Part shown: piece after piece, positions 51,493 through 61,280 of the stretch | How positions within the stretch are numbered: the first letter of the stretch is position 1 | How the letters are laid out: every line of letters starts with the position of its first letter | Source: Eubacterium_U album | Lineage (GTDB): Bacteria > Bacillota > Clostridia > Lachnospirales > Lachnospiraceae | Assembly (NCBI RefSeq): GCF_025336545.1 | Contig: NZ_JAODBU010000002.1 | Span: 372,001 to 436,000, forward strand | Direction of reading: 5' to 3' | DNA: 64,000 nt | Notes under the pieces: model-generated | Seen by the model: only the letters and a program-made list of their open reading frames with translations | The model's database searches: none | What the model was told of the DNA's origin: nothing | Translations under genes and position numbers: made by a program

Positions 51493-51960
51493 CTACCCCT
51501 CTACAAGAGTGGTCATAACTTCATTAATTTTGTCCATGTCCTGTGCCATAATCTCTTTTAATGTATCTTGATTCTGGCATACGGTTATTAATTTCTGGAG
51601 CATATCCATTTGATCTTCTTTATGTTTAATTGAAAGCATAAACAATATTGAAACATCAGTTGTTTCTCCCTCCATTCCCATTACATTAAATGTTACGGGT
51701 TTGTCTAAAATTCCAAGACAAATTGCTGCATCATTTACATGTTCAGGATCTGTATGTGGAATTGCCACACTTATTTCTCCAACCGGAAGACCTGTAGGAT
51801 AAACTTCTTCTCTTTTTAGGATTGCCTCAGGAAAACTATCCTTTACATATCCTTCCTCCTGTAATGCTGAAGCCATCTGTGTTAAAACTTCTTTGTCATT
51901 TTCACCTGATAAAGTAACTGCTAAATAATGTTTTTCTTTATTGCTTGTTATCTTTTTCAT
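51493..51960 (-). CDS. PTS IIA component (mannitol/fructose-type domain)
   Basis: A 155-residue phosphocarrier of the EIIA-2 family. The active histidine is His69 in SVAIPHTDPEHV. It takes phosphate from HPr. It lies directly after the regulator gene (14 bases) and before IIB. AAAGGAG precedes the ATG. Confidence 0.92.
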   Translation of the reverse strand: MKKITSNKEKHYLAVTLSGENDKEVLTQMASALQEEGYVKDSFPEAILKREEVYPTGLPVGEISVAIPHTDPEHVNDAAICLGILDKPVTFNVMGMEGETTDVSILFMLSIKHKEDQMDMLQKLITVCQNQDTLKEIMAQDMDKINEVMTTLVEG

Positions 51961-51974
51961 CTTTCTCTCTCCTT

Positions 51975-54005
51975 TTACTTTTTTTCAAAACTCTTTATCA
52001 TATCTAAAACTGATTGTTCATTAGGAAGTTCATCAAACTTCCTGATATTATTTTCGTCTCCAAAAATCATCATCATGTCATATATTGCCTGATTAATGCT
52101 TTCAGCATCCTTAATACTCATTCCTATTACATATCTTACCGGATCGTTAAATTCACTTCCGAATTCTATTCCTTTTTTTAGTCTTACAAATGAGGCTGCC
52201 TCTTTTATAACTCCCTTACTACTATCAGCATGTGGAAGTGCCATTCCCTTGCATACTACAATATATGCTCCATGTTTTTTTACATTGTTAACCATTTCAT
52301 CAATATACTGACCTGTTACAGTTCCTGAATCACGGAGTAACTGTCCTGCACATTTTATTGCCTCTTCCCAATCTTTAGCCGGATAATCAAGAACAATTCT
52401 ATCTGTTGAAAGTAATTGATAAAATGCTCCTTGTATGTCCTTTCCGGTATTCTCATTTATATCTTTTATATTAGGCAATTCCATTTCTTCTTTATTCTGT
52501 CCCTTAAGTTCAAATACTTTTTGTTGAATATTCAGTATATCCTTGTCATCTAGCATTGGACTTCTTATGACTACACTCGGTAAAACTGCATCCGGTAAAG
52601 GAATTGTTGAAATAATCATCTTAGCTCCCGATTGTTCTATTTCCTTCATATTATGATGTGACGATACACTGACAATTTCTATAATATCATCAAGTATTTT
52701 TAACTTTGCCAACATAAATTGAACTGTTCCTCTTCCTGTTGCACAAACAAGTGCTACCGGAATTTTTTTATTTTTATTGTTTTCAACTTTTTCTTTTTCA
52801 ATTACTGATGCAAAATACAAAACAAGAAATAATACCTCATCTTCCGAAAATTTCTTTCCTATAAATCCTTCCAGTTTTTCTAATTCCTTATGTACAATCT
52901 TCAGTATTTCAGGATAATCGTTTATAATTGCTTCTTTGAACGGATTTACTAAAACTTCTCCATTCATAACTCTGTAGACAGCCGATTTCATATGAGCAAC
53001 CATCAAATCATACAATCCAAAATCAAGATAAAAATCTATTCCTAATTTTCCTGATATCGAATGAATTGCTTCTGCAATCATTACCTTTATATCCAAAGAA
53101 TTTGCACTGTTTCTTTCACCCTTAAGATATCTCTTTCTTCTCAGGCACTTAGTAAACATAAGTATTTCTTCTTCTGTTATTCTGATGTCATATTTTACTG
53201 CTATTTTATTGAGCACCGATTTACTAAATGGATACTTTGAACTAATTTCAATTTCTTCTCTTCCACTCTCTTCAAAAGAAGTAAGATATTTCTCCCGACT
53301 CATTCTGTTTACCATTATTACCAATTCAACAATAGCTTCATAAAATGAGTAATCTTCTAATATAACTCCTGTATCTTCCTCTTCCTCTAAAAGAATACTT
53401 TTCAAATAATCAAAACTCTGTGCATAATCAACTTGTTTCAAAAGTAGATTCCAATAAATATTAAGCATATATCCGTTTTGATAATATTCTTCACTGTTAA
53501 TTTCCAATAACTTCAAAATATTCTCACGAATCTGTGATTCTGATGCTTCAATTGTATAACCCACATGAGCTTTGGCTTTTAAATTCATATCCCTGTCTTC
53601 AAACCATATTTTCAATTCCTGTAAATCACTTAAAATTGTATTTCTACTTACACCAATTTCTTTTTTTAATTTATCAACAGTTATGTATTCTCTTCCATTA
53701 AGAAGTATCAATGCCAAAACAGTGTGTCTTTCATTTTTAGTCATTGTATATGAATAAAAATCATAATTTGTAATAAATTTTTCAAATTCTTTTATATTGA
53801 TTTGTCTCTTATTTTCTAGCTCTAATTCTCCCTCAGAATTTTCGGAAATAACCGGCAATCCTGCTTTTTGCAAGTCATCATTTATTCCCTTAATATCCAG
53901 TCGTATGGAGCGTTCCTGAACATTATATTTTTCTTTAAATTCTGATATGTTCAGTTTTTCATTCCAAATTAATTCGTTTAATATTTTATTGCCTCTTCGG
54001 TTCAT
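51975..54005 (-). CDS. PRD-containing transcriptional regulator of the PTS operon (MtlR/BglG-like)
   Basis: A 676-residue regulator controlled by PTS phosphorylation. Order: winged helix (1-~60), second HTH (~85-150, ITVDKLKKEIGVSRNTILSDLQEL), PRD1 (~190-290), PRD2 (~300-405, with His338 in LMVAHMKS), Gat-type EIIB-like domain (~413-500, Cys421 in LVCATGRGT), EIIA domain (~525-676, His592 in MALPHADS). The DNA-binding N-terminus marks it as an activator of the MtlR/LicR type, not an RNA antiterminator. GGTGAG lies before the ATG. It is the first gene of the operon. Confidence 0.88.
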   Translation of the reverse strand: MNRRGNKILNELIWNEKLNISEFKEKYNVQERSIRLDIKGINDDLQKAGLPVISENSEGELELENKRQINIKEFEKFITNYDFYSYTMTKNERHTVLALILLNGREYITVDKLKKEIGVSRNTILSDLQELKIWFEDRDMNLKAKAHVGYTIEASESQIRENILKLLEINSEEYYQNGYMLNIYWNLLLKQVDYAQSFDYLKSILLEEEEDTGVILEDYSFYEAIVELVIMVNRMSREKYLTSFEESGREEIEISSKYPFSKSVLNKIAVKYDIRITEEEILMFTKCLRRKRYLKGERNSANSLDIKVMIAEAIHSISGKLGIDFYLDFGLYDLMVAHMKSAVYRVMNGEVLVNPFKEAIINDYPEILKIVHKELEKLEGFIGKKFSEDEVLFLVLYFASVIEKEKVENNKNKKIPVALVCATGRGTVQFMLAKLKILDDIIEIVSVSSHHNMKEIEQSGAKMIISTIPLPDAVLPSVVIRSPMLDDKDILNIQQKVFELKGQNKEEMELPNIKDINENTGKDIQGAFYQLLSTDRIVLDYPAKDWEEAIKCAGQLLRDSGTVTGQYIDEMVNNVKKHGAYIVVCKGMALPHADSSKGVIKEAASFVRLKKGIEFGSEFNDPVRYVIGMSIKDAESINQAIYDMMMIFGDENNIRKFDELPNEQSVLDMIKSFEKK

Positions 54006-54166
54006 ATTCTCACCTTTTCCCCTTCGACTTAATTTAATTATAATTTGTTTATTTTTATTTTGAAGTCCAACTTTGCACAGATTTTTTTCATCAAATTGTA
54101 CTATTTATTATTATTATCCAACATTTTTTTGTATTTTTCTACCAAATTCTTTTATTTATCGGTGTT

Positions 54167-54176
54167 GAAACGTTTC
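54167..54176. promoter_or_regulatory. Palindromic operator candidate (GAAACGTTTC)
   Basis: A perfect 10-base palindrome with central CG, the core used by many LacI-family repressors and close to CcpA sites. It lies 10 bases downstream of a predicted -10, at about the transcription start of the PTS operon. Confidence 0.45.
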
Positions 54177-54186
54177 TATTTTTTTC

Positions 54187-54216
54187 ATATTATTTCATTA
54201 TTTATCAACCTGTAAA
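54187..54216 (-). promoter_or_regulatory. Candidate promoter of the PTS operon
   Basis: TTTACA (54211-54216) and TAATAT (54187-54192) are 18 bases apart on the minus strand. The resulting leader to the regulator gene would be about 170 bases; it is A/T-rich and shows no obvious structure. Confidence 0.4.
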
Positions 54217-54238
54217 TATTGATTTTTACACAAAAAAA

Positions 54239-54276
54239 CATGCAGCTATACAAAAATATTTTTGTATAACTACATG
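54239..54276 (-). terminator. Intrinsic terminator after polC
   Basis: CATGTAGTTATACAAAAA and its near-perfect complement form an 18-pair stem (two wobbles on the minus strand) with a 2-base loop, followed by TTTTTTTG. It begins 10 bases past the polC stop codon. Confidence 0.92.
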
Positions 54277-54285
54277 CTTAATATT

Positions 54286-57200
54286 TTACAAATCAAATAT
54301 AGATAACTGATTTCCTTCAGGCATTCCATCAAGCAAACCTAGGTCTGACATTGTTTCCACAACTGTCTTACTTACTTTTGCCCTTTCTCTCAAATCATCT
54401 TTTGAAAGGAATTTTCCATCTTTTGCTGCCGCTTCAAGCATTTCTGCAGCTTTATCTCCCATTCCTTCTATTGCACTAAATGACGGCATTACCTTTCCAT
54501 CAATAACCTGAAACTCTTTTGCTTTTGCTCTGTAAAGGTCAATTGGTTCAAATTCATATCCTCTTGCATACATTTCCTGTACTACTTTTAAATCCCCAAT
54601 TGTATCTTCATCTTTTTTACTTGTTTCATTATTCTCTTTCTTACGCATAAGATTGTCCAGATAATACTCGCAACGTTCCTTACCCTGACACATTAGTTCA
54701 TAGTTAAATGCCTTTGCTCTTATGGCAAAATAAGCTGCATAATATGCCTGTGGGTAATAAACTTTATAATATGCAACTCGAAGAGCCATCATAACGTAAG
54801 CTGCTGCATGGGCTTTCGGGAACATGTATTTAATCTTTTTACATGACCATATATACCAATCAGGCACACCATTATCAATCATAATCTGCTCATTTTCAGG
54901 AGTAAGTCCCTTACCTTTTCTTACAGCTTCCATTATCTTAAAGCTAATACCCGGGTCAATTCCTTTGTCAATAAGATAAGTCATAATATCATCACGGGTA
55001 CAAATTGCTGTTGAAATAGTACATTTGCCCTGTGCAATTAACTCCTGAGCATTTCCAACCCATACGTCCGTACCATGTGACAATCCCGAACACCTAATCA
55101 AATCGGCTATTGTTTTTGGCTTTGCATCAACATACATTTGAATAACAAAATCTGTTCCCATTTCAGGAAGACCCAGCGTCCCGATAGGACATCCTCTTAT
55201 CTGTTCAGATGTTACTCCTAATGCTTCCGGGCTTTCAAATAAAGACATAAGCTTCGGATCATCAAACGGAATCTCTACAGCATTCGTTCCTGTTAACTTT
55301 TCAAGTCTTCTAATCATTGTCGGATCATCATGTCCAAGAATATCAAGCTTAAGAAGGTTAGCATCTATGGCATGATATTCAAAATGAGTTGTAAGCGTAT
55401 CTGTCGTCATATCATTTGCAGGTTTTTGGATTGGTGTAAATTCATATATTTCCTTATCTCTTGGGACAATAACAATACCACCCGGATGCTGTCCTGTACT
55501 CTTTCTTATACCGGTACATCCTCTTGCTATTCTGTCGATTTCAACATAACGCTTATGTATATCATGCTCTTCAAAATAATTCTTTACATAACCAAATGCT
55601 GTTTTATCAGCTACACCTGTAATGGTTCCTGCTCTGAAAGTATGTCCTTTACCAAACATAACTTCTGTATATGCGTGGGCATTTGCCTGATATTCACCCG
55701 AAAAGTTTAAGTCAATATCAGGTTCCTTGTCACCGTTAAATCCAAGGAAAGTTTCAAATGGTGTATCAATTCCATCTTTATGAAGCGGTGCCCCACATCT
55801 TGGGCATTTTTTATCCGGCAAATCCCAGCCTACACCACCATTTAATGAACGTATTTCTTCAGAATCAAATTCCGAATACTGACAGTTAAGACAGTAATAA
55901 TGTGGTTTAAGTGGATTTACTTCCGTAATTCCTGACATAGTTGCCGCAAATGATGAACCTACGGAACCTCTTGAACCTACCAGATATCCGTCTTCATTTG
56001 ATTTTAAAACCAAACGTCTTGCCATTATATACATAACCGCATAGCCGTTACCAATAATAGAATCCAATTCTTTTTCAAGTCTGTCGTGAACTACTTTTGG
56101 TACAGGGTCACCATATATTTCTTTCGCTCTTGCATGACACGAATTTCTAAGTTCCTCTTCTGAATTATCAAGCACCGGTGGACATTTATCCGGATGGATT
56201 GGTGAAATATCCTCAATCATATCACTAATCTTTGCCGGATTTGTTATAACAATTTCTTCCGCTAAATCACTGTCAAGATAACTAAATTCATTAAGCATTT
56301 CATCAGTTGTTCTTAAATAAAGCGGTGGCTGTTCATCTGCATCTTTAAATCCGTTACCATACTGAATAATTCTTCTGTACATTTCATCTTCAGGATCAAG
56401 GAAATGTACGTCACATGTAGCAACCGTAAGTTTTCCGAGTTTCTTTCCAAGTTCAATTATCTTTTTATTTATATTAATTAAATCTTCATTTGAATTGAGA
56501 AGTCTCTTATCATCCTTTTCAGGGTCGCCTGTCTTAACCATAAACTGGTTATTTCCAAGAGGCTGCACTTCAAAATAATCATAGAAATCAGCTATTCGCA
56601 TAATTTCCTGCTGACTATGTTCATGTAATATTGCCTGATATAATTCTCCTGCTTCACAGGCACTACCAATAATCAATCCTTCTTTATATTTCAAATAGTC
56701 ACTTTTATGAATTCTTGGTTTACCATTTGCAAATGTATCTATATGAGAAATAGATATAAGCCTATACAAATTTACTCTTCCTATATTATTTTGCACTAAT
56801 ATGATTGCATGATGCGCTTTTGCCTTCTTCATTGCATTTTCAGACATTTTTCCTGCCTCATTGGCCTTATCTAAGTCATGAATATCTTTTTCTTCAAGCA
56901 AATCACACATTCTTAAGAATATATGCGCCGTACATTCGGCATCATCAACAGCTCTATGATGATTTTCCAGAGAAACTCCCAATGCCTTTGCAACATTATC
57001 AAGTTTATATCGTCCAAGCCCTATAATAAGGAATCTGGCCATTAATAATGTATCCACAACTGTAAAATCGCATGGTAATCCTAATCTTTTTGCATTTGCT
57101 GAAATAAAACTCATATCAAAATCCGCATTATGTGCCACCATAATTGCTCCTTCGCAAAATTCAAGGAACTTTGGAAGTACTTCTTCAATTTCAGGTGCAT

Positions 57201-58713
57201 GAATTACCATATTGTCATTAATACCGGTTAACTTTTCAATTCTAAATGGAATAGGCACTTTAGGATTTACAAAAGTACTAAACCTGTCCACAATCTGACC
57301 ATTTTCAACTTTAACGGCACCTATTTCTATTATTTTATCAAGAGATGGAATAAAACCGGTTGTTTCGATATCAAATACTACATATCTGTCTTTAAGGCTT
57401 TGTCCTCTTGGATTTGTTATCATATCCTTCAAATCATCTACAAGATATGCTTCAACACCATATATTACTTTAAAGTCAAATTCTTTTCCCTGCTTTTTAC
57501 ACATACTCTTGATATCGCAATATTCATGCCATGCATCAGGGAAGCCCTGAACAACACCGTGGTCAGTAATTGCAATTGCTTTGTGACCCCAGTCATAAGC
57601 CCTTCTGACAATTTTTCTTACATCACTTACACCGTCCATATCGCTCATTTTTGTATGGCAGTGTAATTCAATTCTCTTATCAACTGCTGTGTCATGTCTT
57701 ATTTCAACAAAATTTGATATAAGCTTCATTCCAAAGATGTGTCCAACATTTACTTCCTTATCATATGGATCATAAGCTGCTCTACCTTTAATTCTTACAA
57801 ATTTGCCTTTACCTACACGACTTTTAAAATCTGCCAAAACCTCTGTATTATCTAAGAACAATTTAACCATTACACTATCTGTAAAATCAGTTACAGATAA
57901 AGAAACAATAATCTTTCCTTTTCTTGTTTCTCTTTCATCCATATTAAATATCTGTCCCTTAATAACTACTTCACCTGAGTCATCAAATAATTCTGCAATT
58001 TTAGTTTCTTCATCAAATTCGAAATCTCTACCATATACGACATCAGGATTATCCGAGCGGGTTGATTTTACAATCTTAGGTCTTTCAGGTGTTTCCTGTG
58101 CCTTTTCTTCCTGTTTTTCAGGCTTATTGCTCTTATTTCTGCTCATTAAGATTTCAACTTCATTTCTAAGTTTCTTTTCTTTCTGTTCTTTAAATTTGTC
58201 CTTTTGTGCTTCAACTTTCTTAATTACAACTTTTAGCGGAATATTAAAACGAATATTGTAAATATTCTCAATTGTATTTTTTATGACATTCATACGTTCC
58301 TCTGTCATAAGATGCGTTTCAAGTTCCATCTCTAAAGCTGAATCGGACAAGAACTGAAATTGTGCCTTTTTATACATTGTCGCTATCAGCGCACTTTTTT
58401 GGGAAAGTTCCGTATAAATACTATCCTTATATATGTCAAATAAATTTTTTGGAGTATATTGTTGTGATAAACTGTAATGCTCCATTATCTGAACGGATAT
58501 TTTCTTTCCCATCTTTAATTGTCTGCATAATTCATTTTCTACAGATAAAATAGCAGGCTTATTAATAAGCCTGCTGCTTTCTATATAAATACGCAATTTT
58601 GTTCTGTCTCTGTTAGCAGTAATTCTTGTAACTTCAACCTGTTCAAATATTTCTGTTAATTCACTATTAAGTTTTACATCTGGAAATACTTCAAAAAAAG
58701 TTTTTCTTTCCAT
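54286..58713 (-). CDS. polC: DNA polymerase III, PolC-type alpha subunit
   Basis: A 1475-residue replicative polymerase with built-in proofreading. Order: N-terminal domains (1-~210), OB fold (~235-340), PHP part 1 (RIELHCHTKMSDMDG), embedded DnaQ-type exonuclease (VFDIETTGF...HNADFDMSF...HHRAVDDAE), PHP part 2, zinc finger (CLNCQYS...CPRCGAPL), palm (EPDIDLNFSGEY), fingers and a C-terminal helix-hairpin-helix region. Length is normal. It is the end of the isoprenoid/lipid operon; it starts 3 bases after ispG, within whose end the GGAG site lies. Confidence 0.97.
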   Translation of the reverse strand: MERKTFFEVFPDVKLNSELTEIFEQVEVTRITANRDRTKLRIYIESSRLINKPAILSVENELCRQLKMGKKISVQIMEHYSLSQQYTPKNLFDIYKDSIYTELSQKSALIATMYKKAQFQFLSDSALEMELETHLMTEERMNVIKNTIENIYNIRFNIPLKVVIKKVEAQKDKFKEQKEKKLRNEVEILMSRNKSNKPEKQEEKAQETPERPKIVKSTRSDNPDVVYGRDFEFDEETKIAELFDDSGEVVIKGQIFNMDERETRKGKIIVSLSVTDFTDSVMVKLFLDNTEVLADFKSRVGKGKFVRIKGRAAYDPYDKEVNVGHIFGMKLISNFVEIRHDTAVDKRIELHCHTKMSDMDGVSDVRKIVRRAYDWGHKAIAITDHGVVQGFPDAWHEYCDIKSMCKKQGKEFDFKVIYGVEAYLVDDLKDMITNPRGQSLKDRYVVFDIETTGFIPSLDKIIEIGAVKVENGQIVDRFSTFVNPKVPIPFRIEKLTGINDNMVIHAPEIEEVLPKFLEFCEGAIMVAHNADFDMSFISANAKRLGLPCDFTVVDTLLMARFLIIGLGRYKLDNVAKALGVSLENHHRAVDDAECTAHIFLRMCDLLEEKDIHDLDKANEAGKMSENAMKKAKAHHAIILVQNNIGRVNLYRLISISHIDTFANGKPRIHKSDYLKYKEGLIIGSACEAGELYQAILHEHSQQEIMRIADFYDYFEVQPLGNNQFMVKTGDPEKDDKRLLNSNEDLININKKIIELGKKLGKLTVATCDVHFLDPEDEMYRRIIQYGNGFKDADEQPPLYLRTTDEMLNEFSYLDSDLAEEIVITNPAKISDMIEDISPIHPDKCPPVLDNSEEELRNSCHARAKEIYGDPVPKVVHDRLEKELDSIIGNGYAVMYIMARRLVLKSNEDGYLVGSRGSVGSSFAATMSGITEVNPLKPHYYCLNCQYSEFDSEEIRSLNGGVGWDLPDKKCPRCGAPLHKDGIDTPFETFLGFNGDKEPDIDLNFSGEYQANAHAYTEVMFGKGHTFRAGTITGVADKTAFGYVKNYFEEHDIHKRYVEIDRIARGCTGIRKSTGQHPGGIVIVPRDKEIYEFTPIQKPANDMTTDTLTTHFEYHAIDANLLKLDILGHDDPTMIRRLEKLTGTNAVEIPFDDPKLMSLFESPEALGVTSEQIRGCPIGTLGLPEMGTDFVIQMYVDAKPKTIADLIRCSGLSHGTDVWVGNAQELIAQGKCTISTAICTRDDIMTYLIDKGIDPGISFKIMEAVRKGKGLTPENEQIMIDNGVPDWYIWSCKKIKYMFPKAHAAAYVMMALRVAYYKVYYPQAYYAAYFAIRAKAFNYELMCQGKERCEYYLDNLMRKKENNETSKKDEDTIGDLKVVQEMYARGYEFEPIDLYRAKAKEFQVIDGKVMPSFSAIEGMGDKAAEMLEAAAKDGKFLSKDDLRERAKVSKTVVETMSDLGLLDGMPEGNQLSIFDL

Positions 58714-58716
58714 ATA

Positions 58717-59775
58717 TTACTCACTCCAATTTTTCAATTCGTATTCTAATGCTTTAAGTAATTCTTCTTCAGGAACCTTTTTAATTATTTCACCTTTTTT
58801 CATAAGGATACCGACACCATTTCCGCCTGCTATTCCCAAATCTGCTTCTTTAGCTTCTCCCGGTCCGTTTACAACACATCCCATAACAGCTACTTTAATA
58901 TCAAGATTCTGGTATTTTTCCACTAATTTTTCTACTTTTGTTGCAAGTCCTATTAAGTCAATCTGTGTTCTTCCACAAGTAGGGCATGAAACTACAGAAA
59001 TTCCTCCCTGCTTTAATCCTAAAGTCTTTAAAATTAAATTAGCACTTCTTATCTCTTCAACAGGATCTCCTGTAAGAGAAACTCTTATAGTATCTCCTAT
59101 TCCCTGACTCAAAATAAGTCCTAATCCAATTGCAGACTTAATGTTTCCTGATGTAACTGTTCCTGATTCAGTTATACCAACATGTAATGGATATTTAGTT
59201 TTATCAGCAATCAGTTCATGAGCTTTTACACACATTAAAACATCTGATGATTTAATGCTTATAACAAGATTATCATAGCCTAAATCTTCTATTATTTTAA
59301 CTTTATCAAGTGCACTCTCCACAATTCCTTCTGCTGTCACTCTTCCATATTTTTCTAATATATGTTTTTCTAATGAGCCGCTGTTAACACCGACACGGAT
59401 AGGGATATTTCTTTCCTTAGCCACATCTACTACAGCTTTAACTCTATCTAAGCTGCCGATGTTTCCCGGATTAATTCTTATCTTATCTGCACCATTTTCC
59501 ATTGCTGCTATTGCAAGTCTATAATCAAAATGAATATCTGCAACTAATGGAATGGATATTTGTTTTTTTATTTTCTTCAAAGCCTTAGCAGCCTCCATTG
59601 TTGGAACTGCACATCTTATAATATCGCATCCTGCAACAGTTAACTCCTTTATCTGCTTTACAGTTGCCTCTACATCTTCTGTTTTAGTATTCGTCATTGA
59701 CTGAATAAGGATTGGATTTCCTCCTCCAATTACCTTATCACCTATTTTTATCACTTTTGTACAATCTCTATACAT
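58717..59775 (-). CDS. ispG: 4-hydroxy-3-methylbut-2-enyl-diphosphate synthase
   Basis: A 352-residue [4Fe-4S] reductase that converts MEcPP to HMBPP in the MEP pathway. TIM-barrel start MTNTKTEDVEATVKQI, and iron-sulfur motifs CPTCGRTQIDL and MGCVVNGPGEAKEADLG give the three cysteines. AGGAG lies before the ATG. It lies between rseP (81 bases) and polC (3 bases). Confidence 0.96.
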   Translation of the reverse strand: MYRDCTKVIKIGDKVIGGGNPILIQSMTNTKTEDVEATVKQIKELTVAGCDIIRCAVPTMEAAKALKKIKKQISIPLVADIHFDYRLAIAAMENGADKIRINPGNIGSLDRVKAVVDVAKERNIPIRVGVNSGSLEKHILEKYGRVTAEGIVESALDKVKIIEDLGYDNLVISIKSSDVLMCVKAHELIADKTKYPLHVGITESGTVTSGNIKSAIGLGLILSQGIGDTIRVSLTGDPVEEIRSANLILKTLGLKQGGISVVSCPTCGRTQIDLIGLATKVEKLVEKYQNLDIKVAVMGCVVNGPGEAKEADLGIAGGNGVGILMKKGEIIKKVPEEELLKALEYELKNWSE

Positions 59776-59856
59776 ATTCAGACTCCTAATTTTTATTGCA
59801 AATCAGATGCATTTTACAAATTTATAAAAAATTTCATTCACATTACTTGCAGTTAC

Positions 59857-61155
59857 TTACAACAGTTTTCTAACATCGTTAAAGATTAAGAATAGCATTA
59901 ATACCATCAATAATGCAAATCCAATGAAATGTACCATTCCTTCCTTATCTCTTGATACAGGTTTTCCCTTAATAACTTCAATAATGCAAAATACAAGTCT
60001 TCCACCATCTAATGCCGGCAAAGGTAAAAGATTCATCACACCTAAGTTTGCACTCAACATTATAGCCATATTGATGAGACTTAAAAGTGCCCTGTATGCA
60101 CCTTCTGATTTACTTGCTTTATAAGTATCACCAATTGCACTTACAATTCCCACCGGTCCTGATACTTCATTTGCTGAAACCTTTCCAGTAACAAGCATCT
60201 TTAAACTCTTTAATACTGTATTAATCTGGTATTTTACTTCTACAAAACTATATTTTAAAGTTCTTCCAAATGACATTCTCTTTCTTGCAAGATTGTACTC
60301 AAAACCTTTTGAATAAACCGTCTGATACTGAGGTGTCATCTTAAGTTCCTTAGTCTTTCCATTTCTATTAACCGTTATCGTAACTGTATTATCACCAAAT
60401 GGATTTTCTTCAATATATTTCTGTAACTCATCACCTGATTTAATTTCTGTTCCATCAACAGCAACCACTACATCTCCCGGCTGAGCTCCTGCTTCATCCA
60501 TTGCACTGCCGGCTGTTACATTTCCTATAGTCGCCTCTGTATCACCGGAATTATATGACATACCAACCATATATTTCTTTACTTCTTCCGGCTTATAAGA
60601 AATTTTCTGTTTTTTTCCATCTCTTATGAATGTAAGTTTTACATTATCCGAACCTAAAGGATTAACAAAATCTTCTAAATACAATTCTCTACCGATACTT
60701 ACTCCTGTACCATTATATTTAGTAATTATATCTCCTTTTCTAAGCCCTGCTTCATAAGCAGGTGATGACTTATCCACTGCCGTTACATAAGATTTATCTG
60801 TTCCAATTGCTGCTATAACAATGACTGATAAAACAAATGCAAGAATAAAGTTAAAGAAAGGTCCTGCAAAAACTACTGCCATTCTTGCCCACACCGACTT
60901 TGAATTAAATGAACCTTCTACAACTGTATCTTCATCTTCTCCTAACATGGCACATGAGCCACCAAATGGAAGACATTTAATTGAATACTTTGTTCCACCT
61001 TTTTCAAAACTACAAATTCTTGGTCCCATTCCAATGGAGAATTCATTTACTACTATTCCATTTTTCTTTGCTACAATGAAATGTCCAAATTCATGTATTA
61101 ATACTAATACGCTGAAAATTATTAATGCTATTATAATACTGATAATATTTGACAT
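59857..61155 (-). CDS. rseP: Site-2 membrane metalloprotease RseP/RasP with two PDZ domains
   Basis: A 432-residue intramembrane zinc protease. HEFGH near residue 21 carries the zinc ligands, and the conserved LDGGR lies in the third helix. Two PDZ-like segments follow the second helix (about 110-190, with SPAYEAGLRKGDII, and about 200-285, with SAMDEAGAQPGDVV). It cuts anti-sigma factors, signal-peptide remnants and division regulators. GGTGGG precedes the ATG. It follows cdsA by 125 bases, the place where dxr often lies. Confidence 0.93.
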   Translation of the reverse strand: MSNIISIIIALIIFSVLVLIHEFGHFIVAKKNGIVVNEFSIGMGPRICSFEKGGTKYSIKCLPFGGSCAMLGEDEDTVVEGSFNSKSVWARMAVVFAGPFFNFILAFVLSVIVIAAIGTDKSYVTAVDKSSPAYEAGLRKGDIITKYNGTGVSIGRELYLEDFVNPLGSDNVKLTFIRDGKKQKISYKPEEVKKYMVGMSYNSGDTEATIGNVTAGSAMDEAGAQPGDVVVAVDGTEIKSGDELQKYIEENPFGDNTVTITVNRNGKTKELKMTPQYQTVYSKGFEYNLARKRMSFGRTLKYSFVEVKYQINTVLKSLKMLVTGKVSANEVSGPVGIVSAIGDTYKASKSEGAYRALLSLINMAIMLSANLGVMNLLPLPALDGGRLVFCIIEVIKGKPVSRDKEGMVHFIGFALLMVLMLFLIFNDVRKLL

Positions 61156-61280
61156 ACTGTCATTCCCACCTATTCTACAATTATTTTTATTTTACCTGCA
61201 CCATAAAATTATCATAAATGATATTTTATCTAATGTATATGTTGTAATTGTTAACATTTAAGTTTTTTCATATTAAAATT

